Assembly: GCF_002277895.1 (NCBI RefSeq)
Contig: NZ_CP022998.1
Coordinates: 186,001 to 250,000 of the forward strand
Source of the DNA: Rhizobium sp. 11515TR
GTDB lineage: Bacteria > Pseudomonadota > Alphaproteobacteria > Rhizobiales > Rhizobiaceae
Reading direction: 5' to 3'
Length of the DNA stretch: 64,000 nt
The notes beneath the pieces are model-generated. The model was not told the DNA's origin and made no database searches. It was given only the letters and a program-made list of their open reading frames with translations. The translations under genes and the position numbers were made by a program. This document shows positions 8,535 through 17,008 of this stretch, piece after piece. Each line of letters begins with the position of its first letter. The first letter of the stretch is position 1.

Positions 8535-9465
8535 TGCGCATAAATATCCGTTTGTAGCCGAAGGCGAGGGTGACGCAGATCACGAACAGCACGACGCCGA
8601 CGGCGCTGCCGAGGCCGACCTGCATGCGGGTGACACCGAAATTGTAGAGGAAGGTCACCATCGTCTGGGTCGAATTGAACGGGCCGCCGCCGGTGAGCGG
8701 CATGATCATGTCGAAGAGCTGCAGCGATCCCACGACGGCGAAGAAGACGGAAAGACGCAGCGTCGAGCCAAGCAGTGGCAGCGTCACGTAGCGGAACTTC
8801 TGCCAGCCGGTGGCACCGTCGATCTCGGCCGCTTCCAGCACACTTTTGTCGAGCGACTGCATGCCAGCGATGAACAGCATCATGTGAAAGCCGAAATATT
8901 TCCACACGATCACGCCGAGCACGGCGTACATCGCGAGATCCTTGTCGGCGAGCACATAGGGTGTCGGAGTGCCGAGGAAATGTGCGATCGCGGCAAACAG
9001 GCCGTAGTCGCCGTCATAGACGAAGCGCCAGATCAGACCGGCGGCCACTTCGGCCAGCACGTAAGGCAGGAAGAAGATCAGCCGGAAAAGAACGACGCCG
9101 CGAATGCGATGCGCCAGCATCGTCGCCAGCCAAATGGCAAGCGGCACCTGGATCGCGATCGACACGACGATGATCAGAGCATTGTTCTTGAGCGACGTCA
9201 GGAAAGCGCCATTCTTGAACAGCACCTGGAAATTGCGCAGACCCACGAATTCGGTCGGCGGACCATAGCCGTTCCAGCGATAGAGGCTGTACCAGGCCGC
9301 TTCCCCCATCGGCAGGATGACGAAGATGGTGAAGAGCAGCAAAGCCGGCGGCAGAAATAGCAGGATGACGGGCAAGCGGCCGCGCGCGGCTGGCGATTTT
9401 CGCTTCGCTGCGACCTTCGTTCTTGCGACGGAGGGCATGGCGGTCGTGGCGCTGACATCGGTCAT
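8527..9465 (-). CDS. Carbohydrate ABC importer permease (MalF type)
   Basis: This permease has 312 residues from the preferred ATG at 9465 (MTDVSATTAM). A longer in-frame start at 9513 would add 16 residues that look non-coding. After a basic, alanine-rich N terminus come six membrane segments, starting with LPVILLFLPPALLLFTIF. The EAA loop reads KSVLEAAEIDGATGWQKFRYVTLP. It pairs with the MalG-type permease encoded next. A stem-loop separates it from the binding-protein gene upstream. Confidence 0.92.
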   Translation of the reverse strand: MTDVSATTAMPSVARTKVAAKRKSPAARGRLPVILLFLPPALLLFTIFVILPMGEAAWYSLYRWNGYGPPTEFVGLRNFQVLFKNGAFLTSLKNNALIIVVSIAIQVPLAIWLATMLAHRIRGVVLFRLIFFLPYVLAEVAAGLIWRFVYDGDYGLFAAIAHFLGTPTPYVLADKDLAMYAVLGVIVWKYFGFHMMLFIAGMQSLDKSVLEAAEIDGATGWQKFRYVTLPLLGSTLRLSVFFAVVGSLQLFDMIMPLTGGGPFNSTQTMVTFLYNFGVTRMQVGLGSAVGVVLFVICVTLAFGYKRIFMRND

Positions 9466-9500
9466 GGGCAGTCTCGACAGTTGCAGTTCAAAGAAGAATC

Positions 9501-9529
9501 GGCGCCGGCACAAGGGAGAGGCCGGCGCC
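9501..9529 (-). other. Intra-operon stem-loop between binding protein and permease genes
   Basis: GGCGCCGGC (9501-9509) and GCCGGCGCC (9521-9529) can pair perfectly around an 11-nt loop in the operon transcript. Hairpins at this position often stop 3' decay or cause partial termination, so that the binding protein is made in excess over the membrane subunits. That role is inferred here. Confidence 0.6.
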
Positions 9530-9537
9530 AGAAGGCA

Positions 9538-10839
9538 CTAGAGCTGATCCTGCTCGAAGGCGTCCTGGACCTGCTGCGCGCCATCCTTCGGCGTGATCTG
9601 GCCGGAGACGATGCCGACAGCCACATCGTTGACGACGCGGCCGACCGAGGGGCCGAGATCCTGGTCAAAGAAATTCTGATGCCAGGTCGAATGCGCGAGC
9701 TGGTCGGCTGCTTCGTGCATCAGCGGACCCTTCACGCCATCTTCGGCGCCGACGGCGACCGGGATGATCATGCCGGCCTGTGCCATGGTGCGCTCGTTTT
9801 CGGCATTGGTGAGGTAAGCGAGGAAATCGAGTGCCTCGGGCGGGGCCTTCTTCGTAACCGCCCAGCCATTCAGGCCGCCGAGCGTGTCTGTGGGAAGACC
9901 GGCGCCGCCGGTTACGGCTGGGAAGGCAAAGCGGCCGATATTGTCATCCGCCAGGCCCTTGCCGTCGCCGGCATTGGTGCGCTGGTTGGCAACCGTATTT
10001 TCGAAGCCGAGGATCATCGCAGCCTTACCGTCGCCGAAAACGCCGAGCGCCTGCGGCCAGGTGGTGCCGAGATAGCCGGGCTGGAAGGGTTCGAGCTTGC
10101 CGAGCTCGGCAAGCTGCTCGCCGGCCTTGATGATCGCCGGATCGTTGAAACCGTTGCCTTTCCCGTTTTTGGCGTCGTTGAAGACCTGCTGACCGCCGTC
10201 ACGCATCACCAGATAGCTCCAGTAGAAATGGATCGGCCACTTCTCGCCGCCGCCGCCGGCGATCGGCGCGATACCGGCAGCCTTGATCTTCTTGACCGCG
10301 GCCAGATAATCGTCCCACGTCTTGATGGCACTGGCATCGACACCGGCCTTGGCGAACAGGGCTTTGTTGTAGAAGAAGGAAACCGTGCCGAGCTTATAGG
10401 GTACTGCGCTGATCTTGTTATCGAAGGTCAGGCCCTTGACGGCTGCCTGATTGTAGCTCTTCAGCCAGGCGCCATCCTTGGCGTTCATCGCCGCGGTCAG
10501 GTCCAGCAGCGTGCCGGTCTGCTGCTGCTGCTTCAGCACGCCACCGCCCCAGCTGAAGAAGAAATCGGGAGCGTCCTTGGACTGCAGCAATGTCGGCAGC
10601 TTCGCCTTGAACGCCTCGTTGGCCAGGAACTGCATCTCGATCTTTGTGCCGGGATGCTTGGCCTCATACTGATCCGCGATCTTGCGCCAGACGGCGACAT
10701 AGGTCGGATCGGTTTCCAGATGCAGCCATTTGACGACGGTGTCGGCAGCAGCGCCCGTCGCGCCAGCGAGAATCGCCAGGCCGGTCGTAGCGGCGACAGC
10801 CGCGATGCGAAGGGCTTTGGCCCCACGTAGATGGATCAT
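9538..10839 (-). CDS. Extracellular sugar-binding protein of ABC importer
   Basis: This is a 433-residue family-1 solute-binding protein. It has a cleavable signal peptide (MIHLRGAKALRIAAVAATTGLAILAG, cut near ATGAAADT). The mature part starts VVKWLHLETDPTYVAVWRKI. Later segments such as YKLGTVSFFYNKALFAKAG and GLNGWAVTKKA are typical of CUT1 binding proteins. GGGAGGAG precedes the ATG. It is the first gene of the importer operon and is divergent from the ROK regulator at 11061, which is its likely controller. Confidence 0.93.
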   Translation of the reverse strand: MIHLRGAKALRIAAVAATTGLAILAGATGAAADTVVKWLHLETDPTYVAVWRKIADQYEAKHPGTKIEMQFLANEAFKAKLPTLLQSKDAPDFFFSWGGGVLKQQQQTGTLLDLTAAMNAKDGAWLKSYNQAAVKGLTFDNKISAVPYKLGTVSFFYNKALFAKAGVDASAIKTWDDYLAAVKKIKAAGIAPIAGGGGEKWPIHFYWSYLVMRDGGQQVFNDAKNGKGNGFNDPAIIKAGEQLAELGKLEPFQPGYLGTTWPQALGVFGDGKAAMILGFENTVANQRTNAGDGKGLADDNIGRFAFPAVTGGAGLPTDTLGGLNGWAVTKKAPPEALDFLAYLTNAENERTMAQAGMIIPVAVGAEDGVKGPLMHEAADQLAHSTWHQNFFDQDLGPSVGRVVNDVAVGIVSGQITPKDGAQQVQDAFEQDQL

Positions 10840-10919
10840 GATTTTCTCCTCCCAAGGGAACCAAGAGCCTCAAATATTTTTTCCCTTATGCGGAATAATT
10901 CAACGGAGCTTTGCTGAAA

Positions 10920-10996
10920 TGTCAACCGTCATTGCTAAATTTTTGGCAGATCGCCTGCGAAATGGCTTGACATTGGGCAATGGCCATAGGCTATTT
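10920..10996. promoter_or_regulatory. Divergent promoter region, importer operon and ROK gene
   Basis: Rightward: TTGACA (10967-10972), 18-bp spacer, CTATTT (10991-10996), giving a transcript for the ROK gene. Leftward: TTGACA on the minus strand (10925-10920), with AT-rich sequence about 17 bp further, giving the importer transcript. The two -35 boxes lie about 40 bp apart, so one bound regulator could control both. Confidence 0.5.
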
Positions 10997-11060
10997 AATT
11001 CGCACTCCGTTAAAAATACCAGGCCGCAGCCGAGCGGGTCCGTCATTCGGCGCCATTCTC

Positions 11061-12263
11061 ATGAAAACAGCAGATCCCGAGCTTATGCGGGCGATAAACC
11101 GCTTCAATGTGCTGGATACGATCCGGCGGGCGGGCTCCATTGCACGTATCGAAATCAGCGACCGCACCCAGCTTTCGACGACCACAGTCTCGGCAATCAC
11201 GGCCTCGCTGCTGGATGACGGGCTGATCCTGGCCCGCACCGAAGGCGACCTGCGCGAGGCGGCCAGCCGCGGCCGGCCCCGCGTCATGCTGGAGCTCAAC
11301 CCGGATGCCGCGCGCGTCGTCGGTGCGAAAATCGCCGCCAATCGCATGGTCTTTGTCGTGACGGACTTTTGCGGCGAGGTTCTCTCGACGCTGACACTGG
11401 CGCTGCGTGTCGACCGGCAGCCGATCGGCGTCATTGCCGATCTCCTGGAGGATGGCGTGCGCCGCTGCGTCGTCGATGCCAATCTGGCGCTCGACGAGAT
11501 CGATTCCGTCTGCCTCGGCCTGCCCGGCGTCGTCGAGCATCGCACCGGCCATGTCCGCACCAGCCCTATCTTCCGAGAAGCCGGCGTCGATTTCGCCAAG
11601 GAAATGTCGGAACGGCTGGGCGTGACCACCATCGTCGAAAGCGATGCACATGCCATCACGCTCGCGCACCACTGGTTCGGCAAGGCACGAGACCTGGATG
11701 ACATGGTGCTGGTGTCGCTGGAACAGACGCTGGGGCTCGGCGTGCTGCATGGCGGCCAGCTCTTTCGCGGCGCCGGCGGCCTCAGCCACAATCTCGGCGA
11801 TCTCGTCCTAGGCATGGGACCACAGGGCATCATTCGTCTGGCAAGCCTTGCCGGCGAAAGCGCCATTCTCGGCGACCAGCCAAGCGGCCGTTTTGCCGAA
11901 GCCATCCGCCTCGGCCGCGGAATGGCGCATGCCAAGACGCTGATAGATGCCGAGGACAACACGCTCATCAGCGCGGCCATTCGTGCCGGCGAGGCCTGCG
12001 GCATGGCGCTCGCCAACATCGTCACGCTGTTTGCCCCGCCGCGGGTCATTCTCGTGGGTTCGAGCCTGGCGCTCGGACAGCCCTTCCTCGAGAGCCTGCG
12101 GGAGGCCTATTCGCTGGCCATCCCGCCATCGATCAGGGGCGTCACCGAGTTGGTTTTCGACCAGTCCACCGACGAGACCTGGGCGCAAGGTGCGGCGGTC
12201 GTGGCACTGCGCGAACTCTACGAATCGCCCTGGGGAACGACGGGGCCGGCACCGGCTCTCTGA
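11061..12263 (+). CDS. ROK family transcriptional regulator
   Basis: The protein has 400 residues from ATG 11061. An upstream in-frame start at 10980 would overlap the promoter. Residues 10-75 are a winged helix domain (LDTIRRAGSIARIEISDRTQLSTTTV). The rest is a sugar-kinase-like ROK domain containing GLPGVVEHRTGHV and EQTLGLGVL. His243 (LSHNLGD) is kept, but the cysteine-rich zinc motif usually following it (CxCGxxGCxE) is absent; the segment reads LGMGPQGIIRLASL. It probably senses the sugar imported by the divergent operon. Its own operon continues into the dehydrogenase and the ThuA-like gene. Confidence 0.9.
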   Translation: MKTADPELMRAINRFNVLDTIRRAGSIARIEISDRTQLSTTTVSAITASLLDDGLILARTEGDLREAASRGRPRVMLELNPDAARVVGAKIAANRMVFVVTDFCGEVLSTLTLALRVDRQPIGVIADLLEDGVRRCVVDANLALDEIDSVCLGLPGVVEHRTGHVRTSPIFREAGVDFAKEMSERLGVTTIVESDAHAITLAHHWFGKARDLDDMVLVSLEQTLGLGVLHGGQLFRGAGGLSHNLGDLVLGMGPQGIIRLASLAGESAILGDQPSGRFAEAIRLGRGMAHAKTLIDAEDNTLISAAIRAGEACGMALANIVTLFAPPRVILVGSSLALGQPFLESLREAYSLAIPPSIRGVTELVFDQSTDETWAQGAAVVALRELYESPWGTTGPAPAL

Positions 12264-12303
12264 TTTCGCAGGGCAGCAAAGACAATTCATCTGGAGGAAA
12301 TCT

Positions 12304-13404
12304 ATGAACAAGGTCGGCATCGGCATCATCGGCTGCGGAAATATTTCCGGCGCCTATCTCACCGCCATGAAATCCTTTCCCATTCTCGACATCAAAGGCG
12401 TTGCCGACCTCAATCGCGACCTCGCCGAGGCAAAAGCCATCGAATTCGGTCTGAAGGCGGTCGACATCGCCGACCTGCTGGCGGACCCATCGATCGAGAT
12501 CATCGTCAACCTGACCATTCCGAAGGCGCATGTCGCCGTCGGTCTGCAGGCGCTGGATGCCGGCAAGCACACCTACTCGGAAAAGCCGCTCGGCATCAAT
12601 TTCGCCGAAGGCAAGAAGCTCGCCAATGCCGCTGCCGCCAAAGGGCTGCGGATCGGCGCCGCGCCCGACACATTCCTCGGCGGCGGCCACCAGACGGCGC
12701 GCGCCATCATCGACGAAGGGGCGATCGGCATCCCCGTGGGCGGCACCGCCACCTTCATGTGCCCGGGGCACGAACGCTGGCATCCGAATCCGGCTTTCTA
12801 TTATGAAGTCGGCGGCGGCCCGATGCTCGATATGGGCCCTTATTACATCACCGATCTCGTCAACCTGCTCGGCCCCGTCTCGCAGGTCGCCGGCTTTGCG
12901 GTGACGCCACGCAAGGAGCGCATCATCACCAGCGAGCCGCGTAACGGCGAGCACATCCCCGTGCATGTGCCGACGCATGTCGCCGGCGTCATGGCCTTTG
13001 TGAGTGGCGCCGTCGTCCAGATCGGCATGAGCTTCGACGTCGCCGGCCACAAGCATGTGCCGCTCGAAGTCTACGGCACCGAAGGCACGCTGATCGTGCC
13101 CGATCCCAACCGGTTCGGCGGCCCGGTGGAGTTTCTGAAGAAGGGCGGCGAATTTGCCGAGCGCGAGATCACCGCGCCCTATGCCGACGGCAATTACCGT
13201 TCGCTCGGTGTCGCCGACATGGCGCATGCCATCCGCTCGAACCGTCCGCACCGCGCCAATGGCAGCCTGGCGCTGCATGTGCTCGAAGTCATGGAAGCCT
13301 TCCAGACGGCTTCCGATACGGGCCGTACGGTCGCCATCACGACGCAAACGGAGCGTCCCGCCCCTCTGTCCGAATCCCTGGTGGACGGGCAGATCGGCCG
13401 CTAA
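12304..13404 (+). CDS. Gfo/Idh/MocA family NAD(P)-dependent dehydrogenase
   Basis: This is a 366-residue oxidoreductase. The N-terminal Rossmann fold starts VGIGIIGCGNISGAYLTAM. The catalytic-site motif SEKPLG lies near residue 97, and the C-terminal alpha/beta domain contains GGGPMLDMGPYYITDLVNLLG. GGAGGAAA stands upstream. It lies 41 bp after the ROK gene and 25 bp before the ThuA-like gene. Paired Gfo/Idh/MocA and ThuA-type proteins oxidise sugars to 3-keto forms in the rhizobial thu system. The same type of reaction is plausible here on an unknown glycoside. Confidence 0.9.
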   Translation: MNKVGIGIIGCGNISGAYLTAMKSFPILDIKGVADLNRDLAEAKAIEFGLKAVDIADLLADPSIEIIVNLTIPKAHVAVGLQALDAGKHTYSEKPLGINFAEGKKLANAAAAKGLRIGAAPDTFLGGGHQTARAIIDEGAIGIPVGGTATFMCPGHERWHPNPAFYYEVGGGPMLDMGPYYITDLVNLLGPVSQVAGFAVTPRKERIITSEPRNGEHIPVHVPTHVAGVMAFVSGAVVQIGMSFDVAGHKHVPLEVYGTEGTLIVPDPNRFGGPVEFLKKGGEFAEREITAPYADGNYRSLGVADMAHAIRSNRPHRANGSLALHVLEVMEAFQTASDTGRTVAITTQTERPAPLSESLVDGQIGR

Positions 13405-13428
13405 TCAAGTAATTTCAGGAGGATCATC

Positions 13429-14070
13429 ATGCGTGAAGCACTTATTGTCTGGGGCGGCTGGAGCGGCCATGAACCCCAGGAATGCGCCCACATCATCCGC
13501 GACATGCTGGAAGAGGACGGCTTCAAGGTCTATCTCGAAAACAGCACCGAGGCCTTCGCCGATCCCTCGGTCCACGATCTCAGCCTGATCGTGCCGATCG
13601 TCACCATGTCGAAGATCGAGAAGGAAGAGGTGAAGAACCTCGCCGCTGCGATCGAAAGCGGCGTCGGCATAGCCGGCTATCATGGCGGTGCTGGCGATAG
13701 TTTCCGCGAAAGCGTCGAATATCAGTTCATCATCGGCGGCCAGTGGGTCGCCCATCCCGGCAACATCATCGACTATACGGTCAATATCACGCGGCCGGAC
13801 GATCCGATCATGGAGGGGATCACCGATTTCCCCTACACGTCGGAGCAATATTACATGCATGTCGACCCGTCGAACGAGGTGTTGGCGACCACCACTTTCA
13901 CCGGCGACCATGCCTATTGGATCGACGGCGTCGTCATGCCGGTCGCATGGAAGCGCAAATACGGCAAGGGCCGCGTCTTCTATTCCTCGCTCGGCCACCA
14001 GGCCAAGGAATTCGACGTGCCGCAGATGAAGACCATCTTCCGTCGCGGCGCCAACTGGGCCGCGCGCTAA
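13429..14070 (+). CDS. ThuA-like domain protein
   Basis: This 213-residue protein has a flavodoxin/glutamine-amidotransferase-like fold. The ThuA pattern is seen in EALIVWGGWSGHEPQE at the start, GIAGYHGGAGDSF in the middle, and VAWKRKYGKGRVFYSSLGHQ near the end. AGGAGG stands 7 bp before the ATG. It is translated after the dehydrogenase in the same operon. ThuA proteins act with a Gfo/Idh/MocA partner in disaccharide catabolism; the exact chemistry is not settled. A stem-loop at 14093-14118 ends the operon. Confidence 0.9.
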   Translation: MREALIVWGGWSGHEPQECAHIIRDMLEEDGFKVYLENSTEAFADPSVHDLSLIVPIVTMSKIEKEEVKNLAAAIESGVGIAGYHGGAGDSFRESVEYQFIIGGQWVAHPGNIIDYTVNITRPDDPIMEGITDFPYTSEQYYMHVDPSNEVLATTTFTGDHAYWIDGVVMPVAWKRKYGKGRVFYSSLGHQAKEFDVPQMKTIFRRGANWAAR

Positions 14071-14092
14071 GCCCCGTCTGTTGCGAAAATTG

Positions 14093-14118
14093 CCGCTCCT
14101 CAAATGCTTGAGGGGCGG
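14093..14118 (+). terminator. Probable terminator after ThuA-like gene
   Basis: CCGCTCCTCAA (14093-14103) pairs with TTGAGGGGCGG (14108-14118), with one wobble, around an ATGC loop. The trailing T-run is weak (TTCT). Confidence 0.5.
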
Positions 14119-14600
14119 TTCTGCATCGGCAAACCCGATGATGGCGCGATTCGCGCGCACGGCGGTTTTCATCGTTTCGAGCAAATGATGAGCAGGCGGG
14201 ACCACCGTGAACGGAGCTTGGGCAGGGACTTCCATCCCGCATCCTGCAGCCAACTATCAACCGCCCTTATCTCCTCACCTCGACGTAGCAGGTCCTGCCT
14301 CACATTCCGTGCCAGGCTTCGCTCCCCATTTTGATCGTACGACTGTCAGCACGGGCGACCAGGCTCCGTTCGGCCCCAATGCGCGTGGACGCATCGGAAG
14401 ATGCGTCAGCCTCCATTTGCAATTCCGATCAATTGCTTACCAGATTGATAATAAATCGCTAAAACACATCCGAGACAGGATTCATGAAGCGAAACTGAAA
14501 CGCGGTCAGTTTTCGTTTGACATTCCTTTATCTTCATTTATCGTCATTCTTGTTTCGGTTTTCGCGTGAGGGATGCAAATCGAAACAAGGGGAGGAATAA
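14119..14600 (+). promoter_or_regulatory. glp operon upstream region with repeated TTTCG/CGAAA boxes
   Basis: This noncoding stretch has no credible gene. From 14490 it holds an imperfect inverted repeat CGAAACTGA (14490-14498) and TCAGTTTTCG (14506-14515). A TTGACA -35-like box overlaps its right edge (14517-14522), and more CGAAA/TTTCG boxes follow up to 14590. Clustered boxes of this kind are typical of DeoR-family operators, the family of GlpR. It is a plausible GlpR-controlled promoter for the importer; the regulator gene is not in the window. Confidence 0.45.
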
Positions 14601-14741
14601 TTGTCCGAAAATCAGATCAATACGGAAAACGGCTTGGTTTGCGGCATCGGCCGCACCGCCACTGACGTCGTGCGGCGCAATTCTTGCCGGCGCGATATTT
14701 CCGCAAACGGATCGGCACAATCCACCTCCCGACAACCATAA
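14601..14741 (+). CDS. Short ORF with strong ribosome-binding site, possible glpD remnant or leader
   Basis: GGGGAGGA (14589-14596) precedes a TTG that opens a 46-codon frame beginning MSENQINTENGLVCGIG. No family is recognised. In related rhizobia glpD occupies this slot, directly upstream of glpS. The strong ribosome-binding site in front of an apparently meaningless reading frame suggests the start of a gene whose body was lost, or a leader peptide. Coding status is uncertain. Confidence 0.25.
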   Translation: MSENQINTENGLVCGIGRTATDVVRRNSCRRDISANGSAQSTSRQP

Positions 14742-14843
14742 TCTCAGCAATGGACACCGCCCGGCGACGGCATTTCCGGACGGATCAGTCTCTTCGCGAT
14801 CCTCGCGGCAGCATCGATATGCGGCGCATGGAAGGAATCTATC

Positions 14844-15926
14844 GTGCTTGAACTCAGGGGCGTATCGAAGTCTGTCGGCGGCGAAACGCATATTGCAGAA
14901 ACGAATCTGACGCTGCAGCGCGGCACGCTGAACGTGCTCTTGGGGCCGACGCTTTCTGGCAAGACGTCGCTGATGCGGCTGATGGCCGGCCTCGACAAGC
15001 CGACCACGGGCACGATCCATGTCGACGGCGCCGATGTAACCGGTCAGCCGGTGCAGCGTCGCAACGTCGCCATGGTCTACCAGCAATTCATCAACTATCC
15101 CGCCATGACCGTCTACGACAATATCGCCTCGCCGATGCGATTGAGCGGCAAGAGTGCCGCTATCATCGACCAGGAAGTGAAAAAGGCTGCCGACCTTCTG
15201 CGTCTCGGCCCCTTCCTTGATCGCCTGCCGTTGAGCCTCTCTGGCGGTCAGCAGCAGCGCACGGCGCTTGCGCGCGCCATCGTCAAGAATGCCGGCTTGG
15301 TTCTGCTGGACGAGCCGCTTGCCAATCTCGACTACAAGCTGCGCGAGGAACTGCGGGCCGAACTGCCAAAGATTTTTGCCGAATCCGGTGCGATTTTCGT
15401 CTACGCAACCACAGAACCGTCCGAAGCGCTGCTTCTCGGCGGCAATACCGCGACCCTGGCGGAAGGCCGCATCACGCAATTCGGACCGACGATCGATGTC
15501 TTCCGCAATCCCCGGGACCTGATTACCGCCACCACCTTTGCCGATCCGCCGCTCAACACGATCACGCTCGACAAGCGCGGCCGCGAATTCGCGCTTGATG
15601 GCAATATACGCCTGCCCGTACCAAAAGGTTTGGAAGACCGACCGGATGGCCGCTACACGATCGCCTTTCAGCCGCATCATCTCGCGCTCGCGCCGCAGAC
15701 GCCGGAAGCAGTCGCCGCCCCGGCGCGTGTCATGGTGACCGAGATCACCGGCTCGGAGAGCTTCATCCATATCGATTTTGCCGGTCAGCGCTGGGTGATG
15801 CTGACCCAGGGTGTGCAGGATATCGATGTCGACGATGCGATCGATGTCTATATCGATCCGCGCCACATCATGGTCTTCGACACCGATGGTGCTGCCGTCA
15901 CTCCCGCCCTGCAACAAGCCGCCTGA
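14844..15926 (+). CDS. glpS: Glycerol ABC importer ATPase subunit GlpS
   Basis: This 360-residue ABC ATPase starts at GTG 14844 after GGAAGGA. It has Walker A GPTLSGKT (34-41), signature LSGGQ (132-136) and Walker B LLDEPLANLD. The H-loop histidine is replaced: VYATTEPSEA has Thr190 where VYVTHD is usual. It is the first of six tightly linked genes in the order glpS-T-P-Q-U-V, which in Rhizobium leguminosarum encodes the glycerol importer. GlpS and GlpT should form a heterodimer with one degenerate ATP site. Confidence 0.88.
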   Translation: MLELRGVSKSVGGETHIAETNLTLQRGTLNVLLGPTLSGKTSLMRLMAGLDKPTTGTIHVDGADVTGQPVQRRNVAMVYQQFINYPAMTVYDNIASPMRLSGKSAAIIDQEVKKAADLLRLGPFLDRLPLSLSGGQQQRTALARAIVKNAGLVLLDEPLANLDYKLREELRAELPKIFAESGAIFVYATTEPSEALLLGGNTATLAEGRITQFGPTIDVFRNPRDLITATTFADPPLNTITLDKRGREFALDGNIRLPVPKGLEDRPDGRYTIAFQPHHLALAPQTPEAVAAPARVMVTEITGSESFIHIDFAGQRWVMLTQGVQDIDVDDAIDVYIDPRHIMVFDTDGAAVTPALQQAA

Positions 15927-15935
15927 GGAGGGACC

Positions 15936-17006
15936 ATGGCCCGCATCGATCTCGACCACATCAGGCACGCTTACAACGACCACCCCAAATCCGACGCCGA
16001 CTATGCGCTGAAGGAAGTGAGCCACAGCTGGGAGGACGGCAGCGCCTATGCGCTGCTCGGCCCTTCCGGCTGCGGCAAGACCACGCTTCTCAACATCGTT
16101 TCCGGTCTGGTGCAGGCTTCCGAAGGCCGCATCCTGTTCGATGGCAAGGACGTGACACGGCTGTCGACCCAGGAGCGCAACATTGCGCAGGTCTTCCAGT
16201 TCCCCGTCGTCTACGACACGATGACCGTCTACGACAATCTCGCCTTCCCGCTGCGCAACCGGCACGTTCCGGAAGCCGAGGTCAAGCGCAAGGTCGATGA
16301 AATCATCGAGATGATCGGCCTTTCCGACAGTGCCCATCGCAAGGCGCGCGGCCTGACGGCCGATGCCAAACAGAAGATCTCGCTCGGCCGCGGCCTCGTG
16401 CGCTCGGATGTGAACGCCATCCTGTTCGACGAACCGCTGACCGTCATCGACCCGCATATGAAGTGGGTGCTGCGCTCGCAGCTGAAGCAGCTCCACCGCC
16501 GCTTCGGCTTCACCATGGTCTATGTCACCCACGACCAGACGGAGGCGCTGACCTTCGCCGACAAGGTGGTGGTCATGTACAATGGCGAGGTGGTGCAGAT
16601 CGGCACGCCGAACGATCTCTTCGAGCGCCCGCGCCATACTTTCGTCGGTTATTTCATCGGTTCGCCCGGCATGAACGTCATGTCTGTCGAAATCGAAGGC
16701 AGCAGCGCGCGCATCGGCAACCGCACGATCGCGCTGCCCGGCGCGCCTAAAGAAAAGCGAGCCGGCCGTTCCGAACTCGGCATCCGCCCCGAATTCGTCC
16801 GCATCGGCCGCGAGGGCATGCCCGCTACCGTCACCAAGGTCGAGGATCTCGGGCGCCGCAAGGTGGTCCGCGCCAAGCTCGACGGCCAAGACATCGTCGC
16901 CGTCATCGGCGAGGACCAGACGGTGCCGGCCGAGCCGCACATCGCCTTCGATCCCGCCGGCATCAATATCTACGCCGACTCCTGGCGCATCGAGATGGGA
17001 GCCTGA
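15936..17006 (+). CDS. glpT: Glycerol ABC importer ATPase subunit GlpT
   Basis: This 356-residue ABC ATPase has Walker A GPSGCGKT (42-49), Walker B ILFDEPLTVID and an intact H-loop (VYVTHDQTEAL, His199). The signature normally reading LSGGQ is LTADAKQ (140-146), so this subunit cannot offer a normal signature to its partner. A C-terminal OB-type domain follows (LGIRPEFVRIG). The gene lies 9 bp after glpS and 2 bp before the first permease gene. It is not related to the MFS glycerol-3-phosphate carrier of E. coli that carries the same name. Confidence 0.88.
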   Translation: MARIDLDHIRHAYNDHPKSDADYALKEVSHSWEDGSAYALLGPSGCGKTTLLNIVSGLVQASEGRILFDGKDVTRLSTQERNIAQVFQFPVVYDTMTVYDNLAFPLRNRHVPEAEVKRKVDEIIEMIGLSDSAHRKARGLTADAKQKISLGRGLVRSDVNAILFDEPLTVIDPHMKWVLRSQLKQLHRRFGFTMVYVTHDQTEALTFADKVVVMYNGEVVQIGTPNDLFERPRHTFVGYFIGSPGMNVMSVEIEGSSARIGNRTIALPGAPKEKRAGRSELGIRPEFVRIGREGMPATVTKVEDLGRRKVVRAKLDGQDIVAVIGEDQTVPAEPHIAFDPAGINIYADSWRIEMGA

Positions 17007-17008
17007 CG

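Noticed and set aside
6593..14070. Calling the locus thuEFGKAB
   Set aside because: Regulator type, gene order and ThuA length differ from the trehalose locus, so only resemblance is claimed.
14207..14569. 120-codon frame in the glp upstream region
   Set aside because: Not similar to any family I recognise, crosses the putative promoter and operator, and lacks a good ribosome-binding site.
14544..16940. Long minus-strand open frame opposite glpS-glpT
   Set aside because: It is the mirror of two clearly coding genes in GC-rich DNA, has no recognisable domain and is rich in Asp, Arg and His as expected for a shadow frame.
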